A DNA stretch of 34,303 bases, from contig JAAZVG010000003.1 of assembly GCA_018623655.1 (NCBI GenBank), positions 1-34,303 of the forward strand, read 5' to 3'. This stretch comes from Flavobacteriaceae bacterium (GTDB taxonomy: Bacteria > Bacteroidota > Bacteroidia > Flavobacteriales > Flavobacteriaceae). Positions 27,197 to 34,303 of the stretch are shown one piece after another (within the stretch, counting starts at the first letter, position 1; each line of letters starts with the position of its first letter). Made by a program: the position numbers and the translations under genes. The notes under the pieces were generated by a model, which saw only the letters and a list, made by a program, of their open reading frames with translations, made no database searches and was not told the origin of the DNA.

Positions 27197-29569
27197 ATGG
27201 AGGCATTAATACCTTATTTATGGGCTTTCGGAATCGTAGGCCTGATCTATGTGTTTGTGAAAAACGCCTGGGTTTCGAAACAAGAAGTAGGAGATGAAAA
27301 AATGGCACGTATTGCCAAGAATATTGCCGATGGTGCAATGTCATTCCTAAAAGCTGAGTACAAGATTTTATCAGTGTTTGTCGCTGCTGTTGCCGTTCTT
27401 CTCTTTTTTAAAGGACAGAATGAAGCAGGATCAAACGGTTTAGTTGCCGTGTCATTTATCGTTGGTGCGATTTGTTCTGCACTTGCTGGATTTATTGGGA
27501 TGCGTGTTGCTACTAAAGCAAATGTTAGAACCACTAACGCTGCTCGTACATCACTTCCCAAAGCACTTGAAGTAGCATTTGCAGGAGGTTCTGTAATGGG
27601 GCTTGGTGTTGTTGGTTTAGGAGTAGCAGGTTTAGGAATTCTATTCACAGTATACAGTGCTCAAGGTTGGGGAATTGATGAGGTACTTAACGTTCTTTCA
27701 GGATTCTCACTCGGAGCTTCTTCTATCGCATTATTCGCCCGTGTTGGTGGTGGTATTTACACTAAAGCTGCTGACGTTGGAGCTGACCTTGTAGGTAAAG
27801 TTGAAGCAGGTATTCCTGAAGACCACCCTCTTAACCCTGCTACGATTGCAGATAACGTCGGTGATAATGTAGGTGATGTAGCTGGTATGGGAGCTGACCT
27901 TTTTGAGTCTTATGTTGGTTCGATTATTGGTACAATGGTATTAGGTGCTGCATTTGCAGACGGGGATGATTTTGCAAGTTCTTTTAATGGGTTAGGCGCA
28001 GTATACCTTCCATTAGCTCTTGCCGCTGCCGGTATCATTATGTCAATTATCGGTACATTCTTCGTAAGAGTAAAAGAAGGAGGAAATCCTCAAACAGCTC
28101 TTAATCTTGGTGAATTTGGTTCAGCAGGTTTGATGCTTGTTGTTTCATACTTCTTAATCAATGAAATGTTGCCTGAGTCTTGGGTTTTTGAATCAACAAC
28201 GTATACCTCTATGGGTGTATTTTGGGCAACTATTGCAGGTCTTGTAGCTGGTCTTCTTGTAGGTAAGGTTACAGAATACTATACAGGTACAGGTACGAAG
28301 CCGGTAAATTCAATTGTCCGTCAATCTGAAACAGGTTCAGCAACTAACATCATTGCTGGTTTAGGAGTGGGTATGATGTCGACTGCTATTCCAATTATTT
28401 TAATTGCTGCCGCGATCTTAGTTTCACATCATTTTGCCGGTCTTTACGGTATAGCAATTGCTGCAGTAGGTATGCTTGCTAATACAGGGATTCAGCTAGC
28501 TGTCGATGCTTATGGTCCTATTTCAGACAACGCAGGTGGAATCGCCGAGATGGCTGAACTTCCTTCTGAAGTTCGTGAGCGTACCGATACCCTTGATGCT
28601 GTTGGTAATACTACCGCCGCTATTGGTAAAGGTTTTGCGATTGCTTCGGCTGCACTTACAGCATTAGCGTTATTCGCTGCCTTTATGCAAACAGCAAAAG
28701 TTAAGGCAATTGACGTCTCTGAGCCTACAATTATGGCAGGCCTTTTAGTTGGAGCTATGCTTCCGTTTGTATTCTCTGCACTTTCTATGAATGCAGTAGG
28801 TCGTGCGGCTATGGCGATGATCGAAGAAGTTCGTCGTCAATTTAAAGATATTCCCGCTCTAAAAGCGGCATTAGAAGTAATGCGCAAGTACGATTCAGAT
28901 CTTTCAAAAGCTTCTGCTGCGGATCGTAAGGTTTTCGATGCTGCTGACGGTGTTGCTGAATACGATAAGTGTGTTGCGATTTCTACTCAGGCATCTATCA
29001 AAGAAATGGTTATGCCAGGTCTACTAGCGATAATCGTTCCTGTTCTTGTAGGATTTTTAGGAGGAGCTGAAATGCTTGGGGGTCTTCTTGCGGGGGTTAC
29101 TGCCTCTGGAGTTCTAATGGCAATCTTCCAGTCAAATGCAGGTGGCGCTTGGGATAACGCCAAAAAAACGATCGAAAGTGAAGGCCGAAAGGGTAGTGAT
29201 GCTCACAAAGCCGCTGTTGTTGGTGATACAGTAGGTGATCCATTTAAGGATACCTCTGGGCCATCATTAAATATTCTTCTGAAATTAATGTCTGTTGTGG
29301 CACTTGTAATTGCGCCGAGCTTGGTTAATCCAACAGAAACTGCTTACGCTGAAGCTGCAACTGCACAAGAGGTTCGAAAAGAAATTTCTGTAAATGTTCA
29401 GACTTCTTCTGAAGAAGGAGTTGAGGTTTCAGTGATTACTTCAGAGACTACTAATGGAGAAACAACTACTACTGAAGTAGCTTATGCTGGGTCTGATCTT
29501 GATGAGGTTATGAAAGAGGTTAGAGCGAATCATCCAGAGGTTACTATTAAAAAACATACTCAGGAGTAA
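27197..29569 (+). CDS. hppA: Membrane-bound ion-pumping pyrophosphatase (K+-dependent type), with extra C-terminal tail
   Basis: [63 protein letters not shown] and [32 protein letters not shown]. Confidence 0.97.
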   Translation: MEALIPYLWAFGIVGLIYVFVKNAWVSKQEVGDEKMARIAKNIADGAMSFLKAEYKILSVFVAAVAVLLFFKGQNEAGSNGLVAVSFIVGAICSALAGFIGMRVATKANVRTTNAARTSLPKALEVAFAGGSVMGLGVVGLGVAGLGILFTVYSAQGWGIDEVLNVLSGFSLGASSIALFARVGGGIYTKAADVGADLVGKVEAGIPEDHPLNPATIADNVGDNVGDVAGMGADLFESYVGSIIGTMVLGAAFADGDDFASSFNGLGAVYLPLALAAAGIIMSIIGTFFVRVKEGGNPQTALNLGEFGSAGLMLVVSYFLINEMLPESWVFESTTYTSMGVFWATIAGLVAGLLVGKVTEYYTGTGTKPVNSIVRQSETGSATNIIAGLGVGMMSTAIPIILIAAAILVSHHFAGLYGIAIAAVGMLANTGIQLAVDAYGPISDNAGGIAEMAELPSEVRERTDTLDAVGNTTAAIGKGFAIASAALTALALFAAFMQTAKVKAIDVSEPTIMAGLLVGAMLPFVFSALSMNAVGRAAMAMIEEVRRQFKDIPALKAALEVMRKYDSDLSKASAADRKVFDAADGVAEYDKCVAISTQASIKEMVMPGLLAIIVPVLVGFLGGAEMLGGLLAGVTASGVLMAIFQSNAGGAWDNAKKTIESEGRKGSDAHKAAVVGDTVGDPFKDTSGPSLNILLKLMSVVALVIAPSLVNPTETAYAEAATAQEVRKEISVNVQTSSEEGVEVSVITSETTNGETTTTEVAYAGSDLDEVMKEVRANHPEVTIKKHTQE

Positions 29570-29589
29570 GAGATTTGATTATAGCCTGT

Positions 29590-29621
29590 AAAAAAGCCTG
29601 CTAATCTTAGCAGGCTTTTTT
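29590..29621 (+). terminator. Bidirectional intrinsic terminator between convergent hppA and dNK
   Basis: AAAAAAGCCTGCTAATCTTAGCAGGCTTTTTT near-perfect inverted repeat with A-run and T-run flanks. Confidence 0.9.
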
Positions 29622-29647
29622 ATTTATTAATAACGGTAAACCAAGTT

Positions 29648-30262
29648 TTAGAATAGGCCGTTGAGTTCTGCATCGATTCGATTTACAATACTTCCAAGGT
29701 CTTCTGGCTTATCTACAAAATCTAAATCATCAACATCGAAAATAAGCAGTTTACCTTTATCGTATCCCTTTATCCAATCTTCATATCGCTCATTAAGACG
29801 ATTCAAATAATCAATTGAAATTCCGTTTTCGTAAGAACGACCTCTCTTGTGGATTTGTTTCACTAGGTTAGGAATTGAACTTCTTAGGTAGATTAGCAAA
29901 TCAGGTGGTGCAACAAAAGATTCCATTAAATCAAATAAACTCTTATAGTTTTCAAAGTCGCGCCCAGTCATTAGACCCATATCATGCAAGTTCGGTGCAA
30001 AGATGAAAGCATCCTCGTAGATTGTGCGATCTTGAATGACACTTTTTCCACTTTCTCGAATTGCCGAGATTTGTTTGAATCTAGTATTCAAAAAGTAAAT
30101 CTGTAAATTAAAGCTCCAACGTTCCATTTTGGTGTAGAAATCGTCTAGATAAGGATTGGTAATTACCTCCTCAAACTGCGGTTCCCATTTAAAATGCTTA
30201 GCAAGTAGACTCGTAAGTGTAGTTTTTCCGGCTCCAATATTACCGGCGATAGCAATATGCAT
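29648..30262 (-). CDS. Deoxynucleoside kinase
   Basis: HIAIAGNIGAGKTTLTSLLAKHF, NPYLDDFYTKMERWSFNLQIYFLNTRF, QDRTIYEDAFIFA and RGRSYENGI. Confidence 0.95.
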   Translation of the reverse strand: MHIAIAGNIGAGKTTLTSLLAKHFKWEPQFEEVITNPYLDDFYTKMERWSFNLQIYFLNTRFKQISAIRESGKSVIQDRTIYEDAFIFAPNLHDMGLMTGRDFENYKSLFDLMESFVAPPDLLIYLRSSIPNLVKQIHKRGRSYENGISIDYLNRLNERYEDWIKGYDKGKLLIFDVDDLDFVDKPEDLGSIVNRIDAELNGLF

Positions 30263-30333
30263 CCTGTTTTTATTTTTTGGAAATGAACCTCAAGATAAGA
30301 ATATCTTTCCTGTTTAGTGTTATAAAATAAGTG

Positions 30334-30341
30334 TACTTTTG
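30334..30341 (+). promoter_or_regulatory. Candidate -7 element TACTTTTG for metK leader
   Basis: Exact TAnnTTTG match; predicted start at about 30347, immediately before the SAM-II-like motif. Confidence 0.6.
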
Positions 30342-30349
30342 TAGTCTAT

Positions 30350-30401
30350 TTGAGGAAAAATTTGAACTGATTGCAACCTCTTAAAAAATGCTAAAGCAGT
30401 A
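30350..30401 (+). ncRNA. SAM-II-like riboswitch aptamer upstream of metK
   Basis: GAGGAAAAATTTGAACTGATTGCAACCTCTTAAAAAATGCTAAAGCAGT: P1 GAGG/CCTC, ATTT...ATTGCAA core, A-rich linker, ATGCTAAA, and pseudoknot P2 ACTG/CAGT, resembling the SAM-II consensus from memory. Confidence 0.75.
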
Positions 30402-30475
30402 TTCGTGTCTAAATAGCCCGTAGTGCTCTAGCTTCTTTTTCGGTTTTGTAATCTTCTGAATTAAAGAGACGAATT

Positions 30476-31747
30476 ATGTCATATTTATTTACATCAGAGT
30501 CGGTTAGTGAAGGACATCCTGACAAGATCGCCGATCAAATTAGCGATGCGCTATTAGATCACTTTTTGGCTTTTGATTCGCAAAGTAAGGTAGCTTGTGA
30601 AACACTTGTAACTACAGGTCAGGTGGTTTTGGCAGGCGAGGTGAAAAGCTCAACCTATTTAGATGTTCAATCGATAGCGCGTGGGGTAGTTAATAAGATC
30701 GGGTATACCAAAGGTGAATACATGTTTAGTGGTGATTCGTGCGGTGTTATCTCTCTTATTCATGAACAGAGTCAAGACATTAATAGAGGTGTTGATCGAA
30801 GCGCTCCAGAATCTCAAGGTGCAGGCGATCAAGGCATGATGTTCGGGTACGCGACTTCTGAAACTGAAGAGTATATGCCCCTGGCTCTTGTTATCTCACA
30901 TGAGATCTTAAAGGTACTTGCTGAATACCGTCGTGCTGCACATGAAGATTCGTCTAAACCGATGAATTATTTGCGCCCAGACGCGAAAGCTCAAGTCACT
31001 TTGCAGTATAACGACAACAATCAGCCGGAGCGAATTGACACCATCGTAGTATCTACCCAACATGACCCTTTTGACAATGAGCAAAACATGCTTAATCAGA
31101 TACGTACTGACATTGTCAATTACGTAATACCAGAAGTTAAGCAGAGAATGAGTGCTACGGTTCAGGCATTATTTACCGATGAAATCAACTATCACGTGAA
31201 CCCTACTGGTAAATTTGTTATTGGAGGTCCGCATGGTGACACCGGGTTAACGGGTCGTAAGATTATCGTTGATACTTACGGAGGTAAAGGCGCCCATGGT
31301 GGTGGAGCTTTTTCAGGAAAAGATCCTTCAAAAGTGGATCGATCTGCAGCCTATGCAGCACGGCATATTGCAAAGAATCTAGTAGCTGCAGGTGTAGCTT
31401 CTGAAGTACTTGTTCAATTGAGTTATGCTATTGGAGTGGCAGAACCTACCTCGGTGTTTATCGATACCTATGGAACGAATGCTACATCGTTTAGCGACGC
31501 AGAAATAGCTCAGAAAGTTTCAGAACGCTTTGATCTTACTCCATACGGAATAGAGACGCGGTTAAAGCTTCGTAATCCGATTTACAGCGAGACGGCCTCT
31601 TACGGTCATATGGGTAGAACTCCAAGGAAAGTGGTAAAGATCTTTGAATCACCATATAACGGTAAAGTTGCCCGTGAAGTTGAACTATTTACGTGGGAGA
31701 AACTTGATTTTATTGAATCCATGAAAGCGGTTTTTTTCGATAGTTAA
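30476..31747 (+). CDS. metK: S-adenosylmethionine synthase
   Basis: [37 protein letters not shown] and [21 protein letters not shown]...[19 protein letters not shown]. Confidence 0.99.
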   Translation: MSYLFTSESVSEGHPDKIADQISDALLDHFLAFDSQSKVACETLVTTGQVVLAGEVKSSTYLDVQSIARGVVNKIGYTKGEYMFSGDSCGVISLIHEQSQDINRGVDRSAPESQGAGDQGMMFGYATSETEEYMPLALVISHEILKVLAEYRRAAHEDSSKPMNYLRPDAKAQVTLQYNDNNQPERIDTIVVSTQHDPFDNEQNMLNQIRTDIVNYVIPEVKQRMSATVQALFTDEINYHVNPTGKFVIGGPHGDTGLTGRKIIVDTYGGKGAHGGGAFSGKDPSKVDRSAAYAARHIAKNLVAAGVASEVLVQLSYAIGVAEPTSVFIDTYGTNATSFSDAEIAQKVSERFDLTPYGIETRLKLRNPIYSETASYGHMGRTPRKVVKIFESPYNGKVAREVELFTWEKLDFIESMKAVFFDS

Positions 31748-31787
31748 AAATCGAATCATTTCACCCTTTTTTGAATTATTTTGCTCC

Positions 31788-31795
31788 TATGTTTG
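31788..31795 (+). promoter_or_regulatory. Candidate -7 element TATGTTTG for the pheA leader
   Basis: Exact TAnnTTTG match, 38 nt before the leader-peptide ATG; no convincing -33 element at standard spacing. Confidence 0.5.
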
Positions 31796-31833
31796 GTTTT
31801 TACTAAACCTTTTCTGTAATTAGCGCCGTTATT

Positions 31834-31896
31834 ATGAACAAGACACGCTTTTATAACGACTTTACTTACTTTAACTATTATCAGTTAGAGAGGTAG
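31834..31896 (+). CDS. Leader peptide MNKTRFYNDFTYFNYYQLER (Phe/Tyr-rich), putative attenuator peptide
   Basis: ATG...TAG 20-codon ORF; codons 6-16 are F Y N D F T Y F N Y Y; stop codon G overlaps the antiterminator strand; below the ORF-track length cutoff. Confidence 0.85.
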   Translation: MNKTRFYNDFTYFNYYQLER

Positions 31897-31954
31897 GGGC
31901 TTGTCGTTATTTAACGTATCATTATATTAAAGTCCCGTTTTTCGGGACTTTTTT
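31853..31954 (+). promoter_or_regulatory. Phe/Tyr transcription attenuator: mutually exclusive helices 1:2, 2:3 and 3:4
   Basis: Region 1 ATAACGAC 31853-31860 pairs with GTCGTTAT 31903-31910; GGGGCTT 31896-31902 pairs with AAGTCCC 31930-31936; terminator AAGTCCCG 31930-31937 pairs with CGGGACTT 31943-31950. Confidence 0.8.
31930..31954 (+). terminator. Attenuator terminator upstream of pheA
   Basis: AAGTCCCG-TTTTT-CGGGACTT followed by TTTT; ends 6 nt before the pheA ATG at 31961. Confidence 0.9.
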
Positions 31955-31960
31955 GTTTTT

Positions 31961-32800
31961 ATGAAAAAAGTAGCCATACAAGGGGTCGACGGATCCAACC
32001 ATTACATCGTAGCAAAAGCTTTCTATCCAGAGGGAGTAAGTTTAAGTCACTGTTATTCTTTTACGATGCTTGCCGAACAATTGTCAAGCGGTGAAGTAGA
32101 TGAGGCTATTATGGCCATTGAAAATTCAATTGCCGGGGCTATATTACCGAATTACTCTTTGATTTATCAAAATGACTTTGAGATTTCAGCTGAGTCCTAT
32201 TTGAGTATCTCCCATAATCTAATGGCTCTGCCAGAGAGTACAATAGATGATATAAAGGAAGTGCGGTCACATCCTATGGCCTTACTCCAATGTGCAGCCT
32301 TTTTTCAAAATCACAAGTCAATACGACTTGTCGAAGATGATGACACGGCCTCAGTAGCAGCAAGAATTCAGGAATCCAATTTAAAAGGAGTGGCTGCTAT
32401 AGCACCAAAGGTGGCTGCTGAACGCTATAATCTAAAAATCTTGAGTCCAAATATTCAGACCTTGACGAATAATGCTACCCGTTTTGTAGTATTAAATAGA
32501 ACGAATAGCAAGTCTAAATCAGGGCAAATCAATAAAGCCTCTGTTCGCTTTGTAACAGGTCATAAGAGAGGAAGCCTAGCTACCATCCTTAATGTGCTTA
32601 GCGATTGTGATATGAATTTGACTAAAATTCAATCTTTGCCCATTGTCGAAACCCCTTGGAAATATGCTTTTTTTGTAGATGTCACTTTCGAGAAGGTTAA
32701 TGACTTTGAAAAGGCAGCGACGGCCTTATCTATTATGGCTGAGGAGTTTAAAGTGCTAGGTACTTATGAAAATCAACTCTTAAAAAGTGCTGACAAATGA
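31961..32800 (+). CDS. pheA: Prephenate dehydratase with C-terminal ACT domain
   Basis: MAIENSIAGAILPNYSLIYQ, VRSHPMALLQC, NNATRFVVLNR and GSLATILNVLSDCDMNLTKIQSLPI. Confidence 0.96.
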   Translation: MKKVAIQGVDGSNHYIVAKAFYPEGVSLSHCYSFTMLAEQLSSGEVDEAIMAIENSIAGAILPNYSLIYQNDFEISAESYLSISHNLMALPESTIDDIKEVRSHPMALLQCAAFFQNHKSIRLVEDDDTASVAARIQESNLKGVAAIAPKVAAERYNLKILSPNIQTLTNNATRFVVLNRTNSKSKSGQINKASVRFVTGHKRGSLATILNVLSDCDMNLTKIQSLPIVETPWKYAFFVDVTFEKVNDFEKAATALSIMAEEFKVLGTYENQLLKSADK

Positions 32801-33942
32801 GAGAAGCCGATCGATTAAGCAGCGTTTCAGAGTACTATTTCTCTAAAAAACTGAAAGAGGTAAAGGGACTTATAGCCGAAGGGAAACCCATAATCAATAT
32901 GGGAGTTGGAAGCCCAGATTTGAATCCTCCAGTCGAGGTTACAGATGCGCTGGTGAGTGCGCTTTCTGTAAAAGGTGTTCATGGTTACCAAAGTTATGTG
33001 GGTAGAGAAGAATTGAGAGCGGGTTTTGCATCGTTTTACAAAGAACATTACGGTGTAAGTCTAAATATAGATTCAGAGATTCTTCCTTTAATGGGATCTA
33101 AAGAAGGTATTATGCATATCAGTATGGCCTTTGTAAACCCTGGTGATAAGGTACTTATACCTAACCCTGGGTATCCGACATATTCTTCAGTCACCGAACT
33201 TGTTGGAGGCAAGGCAATTTACTACAGCCTTACCTCTGATGGGTTACCAGATTTCGACCAAATTGACGCAAGAGATCTAAATGAAGCGGTAATGATGTGG
33301 GTGAATTATCCGCACATGCCAACAGGTAAATCAATCACCGAGGATAAGTGGGCTGTCTTGGCTCAAAAAGCTCAAGAATTTGATTTGCTTTTAATTAACG
33401 ATAATCCGTACAGTTTTATTGGTAACGATCATCCGAGTTCACTCTTGTCGCAAAAAGGTAAATACGGTCCCTTACTAGAATTAAATTCACTTTCAAAGGT
33501 GGTTAATATGGCCGGATGGAGAGTGGGTTCAGTACAAGGGGATACCGATCTTATTCAATCGATCTTAAAGGTTAAATCAAATATGGACTCAGGAATGTTT
33601 ATGGGAATTCAACACGCTGCGGTCGCTGCACTTGCTCAGCCTAGAGAGTGGTTTGATCAGTTGAATAGGGTATACGATCAGCGAAGAGCAAAGATGGAAG
33701 AATTGTGCCAACTTTTGGGATTAGCACCTGACCCAAATCAGGTAGGGATGTTTGTGTGGTGTCGAATCCCAGAAAACACAAAGGCCGAGGAGCTCGTAGA
33801 GAAATACCTCAGTGAATATCATTTTTTTATTGCACCCGGAACTATTTTTGGCTCTGAAGGCAGTGGGTATGTTCGTTTCTCTCTCTGTATTGAGATCGAT
33901 CGAATTGAAGAAGTAATTAAGCGAATAGGTAAAGCGTCATGA
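32797..33942 (+). CDS. Class I/II pyridoxal-phosphate aminotransferase
   Basis: INMGVGSPDLNPP, NPGYPTYSSV, MWVNYPHMPTG, ELNSLSKVVNMAGWRVG; ATGA coupling with pheA. Confidence 0.95.
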   Translation: MREADRLSSVSEYYFSKKLKEVKGLIAEGKPIINMGVGSPDLNPPVEVTDALVSALSVKGVHGYQSYVGREELRAGFASFYKEHYGVSLNIDSEILPLMGSKEGIMHISMAFVNPGDKVLIPNPGYPTYSSVTELVGGKAIYYSLTSDGLPDFDQIDARDLNEAVMMWVNYPHMPTGKSITEDKWAVLAQKAQEFDLLLINDNPYSFIGNDHPSSLLSQKGKYGPLLELNSLSKVVNMAGWRVGSVQGDTDLIQSILKVKSNMDSGMFMGIQHAAVAALAQPREWFDQLNRVYDQRRAKMEELCQLLGLAPDPNQVGMFVWCRIPENTKAEELVEKYLSEYHFFIAPGTIFGSEGSGYVRFSLCIEIDRIEEVIKRIGKAS

Positions 33943-34303
33943 AGTCGGTATCGATCATAGGAGTTGGATTAATTGGAGGATCTTGGGCGCTTGCTCTAAA
34001 AAAGCACTTCTCAGACATCACTATTTTGGGTGTAGACAACAATCAATCTCACCTAGAGGAGGCGCTTCGTTCAGGTTTAATTGATAAAGCTGTTGATTTA
34101 GATGCAGCTGCACAGTCAGATTTAGTTTTTGTAAGCATTCCTGTAGGAGCAGCATCAGAGGTCATATGTTCTTTACTTGATAAGGTTGGTGAGCACACGC
34201 TCGTTATGGATGCGGGTTCAACAAAATCCGCACTCTGTAAGTCAATTAACGAACATCCGAATCGATCGCATTTTCTAGCCGCTCACCCTATTGCCGGGAC
34301 CGA
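33939..34303 (+). CDS. tyrA: Prephenate dehydrogenase (5' part; runs off right edge)
   Basis: Translation from ATG 33939: MKSVSIIGVGLIGGSWALALKKHFSDITILGVDNNQSHLEEALRSGLIDKAVDLDAAAQSDLVFVSIPVGA...VMDAGSTKSALCK...FLAAHPIAGT. Confidence 0.95.
   Translation, partial: MKSVSIIGVGLIGGSWALALKKHFSDITILGVDNNQSHLEEALRSGLIDKAVDLDAAAQSDLVFVSIPVGAASEVICSLLDKVGEHTLVMDAGSTKSALCKSINEHPNRSHFLAAHPIAGT

Noticed and set aside
27247-27648. 133-aa minus-strand ORF antisense to hppA
   Set aside because: Shadow ORF with low-complexity Pro/Thr/Ala composition opposite a strongly recognisable coding sequence.
30388-30423. Short ORF ATG CTA AAG CAG TAT TCG TGT CTA AAT AGC CCG TAG upstream of metK (MLKQYSCLNSP)
   Set aside because: It overlaps the conserved ATGCTAAA of the SAM-II-like aptamer, has no Met-rich run, and no terminator follows; the riboswitch explains the conservation better than a leader peptide.
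31736-31755. Hairpin TTCGAT-agttaaaa-ATCGAA at the end of metK as a terminator
   Set aside because: Weak A/T-rich stem without a directly following T-run, so I do not call it a terminator.
1-34303. Mobile elements, CRISPR arrays, tRNA/rRNA genes, defence or phage islands
   Set aside because: None seen: no transposase/integrase/Cas-like ORFs, no regularly spaced repeats, and nearly all DNA is accounted for by housekeeping genes.

Overview
A 34.3 kb chromosomal window that reads as core genome of a marine-type Bacteroidota (Flavobacteriales-like by gene order, protein families and TAnnTTTG -7 promoter motifs). I see no mobile element, CRISPR array, tRNA or rRNA. Recognisable genes, left to right: mutS (partial, -), trmH-family, folK-dNK fusion (-), sppA, yhhQ/VUT transporter, DUF2797 (-), GH3-like, clpX/clpP/tig/alpha-beta hydrolase/pdxJ (-), CBS protein/nadK/DUF6089-like/uppS/bamA/ompH/ompH, murI, folA/thyA/nupC/DUF151-UVR/etfA/etfB (-), pdhB, hppA, dNK (-), metK, and pheA/aminotransferase/tyrA (partial). 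The most interesting signals are in non-coding DNA. (1) A complete leader-peptide attenuator sits upstream of pheA-aminotransferase-tyrA. Its 20-codon ORF, MNKTRFYNDFTYFNYYQLER, has 7 Phe/Tyr codons. Mutually exclusive 1:2, 2:3 and 3:4 helices can be drawn, and a U-tract terminator ends 6-7 nt before pheA. The leader is absent from the ORF track. (2) A SAM-II-like riboswitch precedes metK, with a candidate expression-platform helix that pairs the nucleotide just after the aptamer with the nucleotides just before the start codon. (3) Adjacent perfect palindromes lie between divergent etfB and pdhB. (4) Overlapping divergent, near-leaderless promoters lie between mutS and trmH. (5) An HPPK-deoxynucleoside kinase fusion is accompanied by a second, stand-alone dNK. 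All assignments are by eye from sequence; no searches or folding programs were run.
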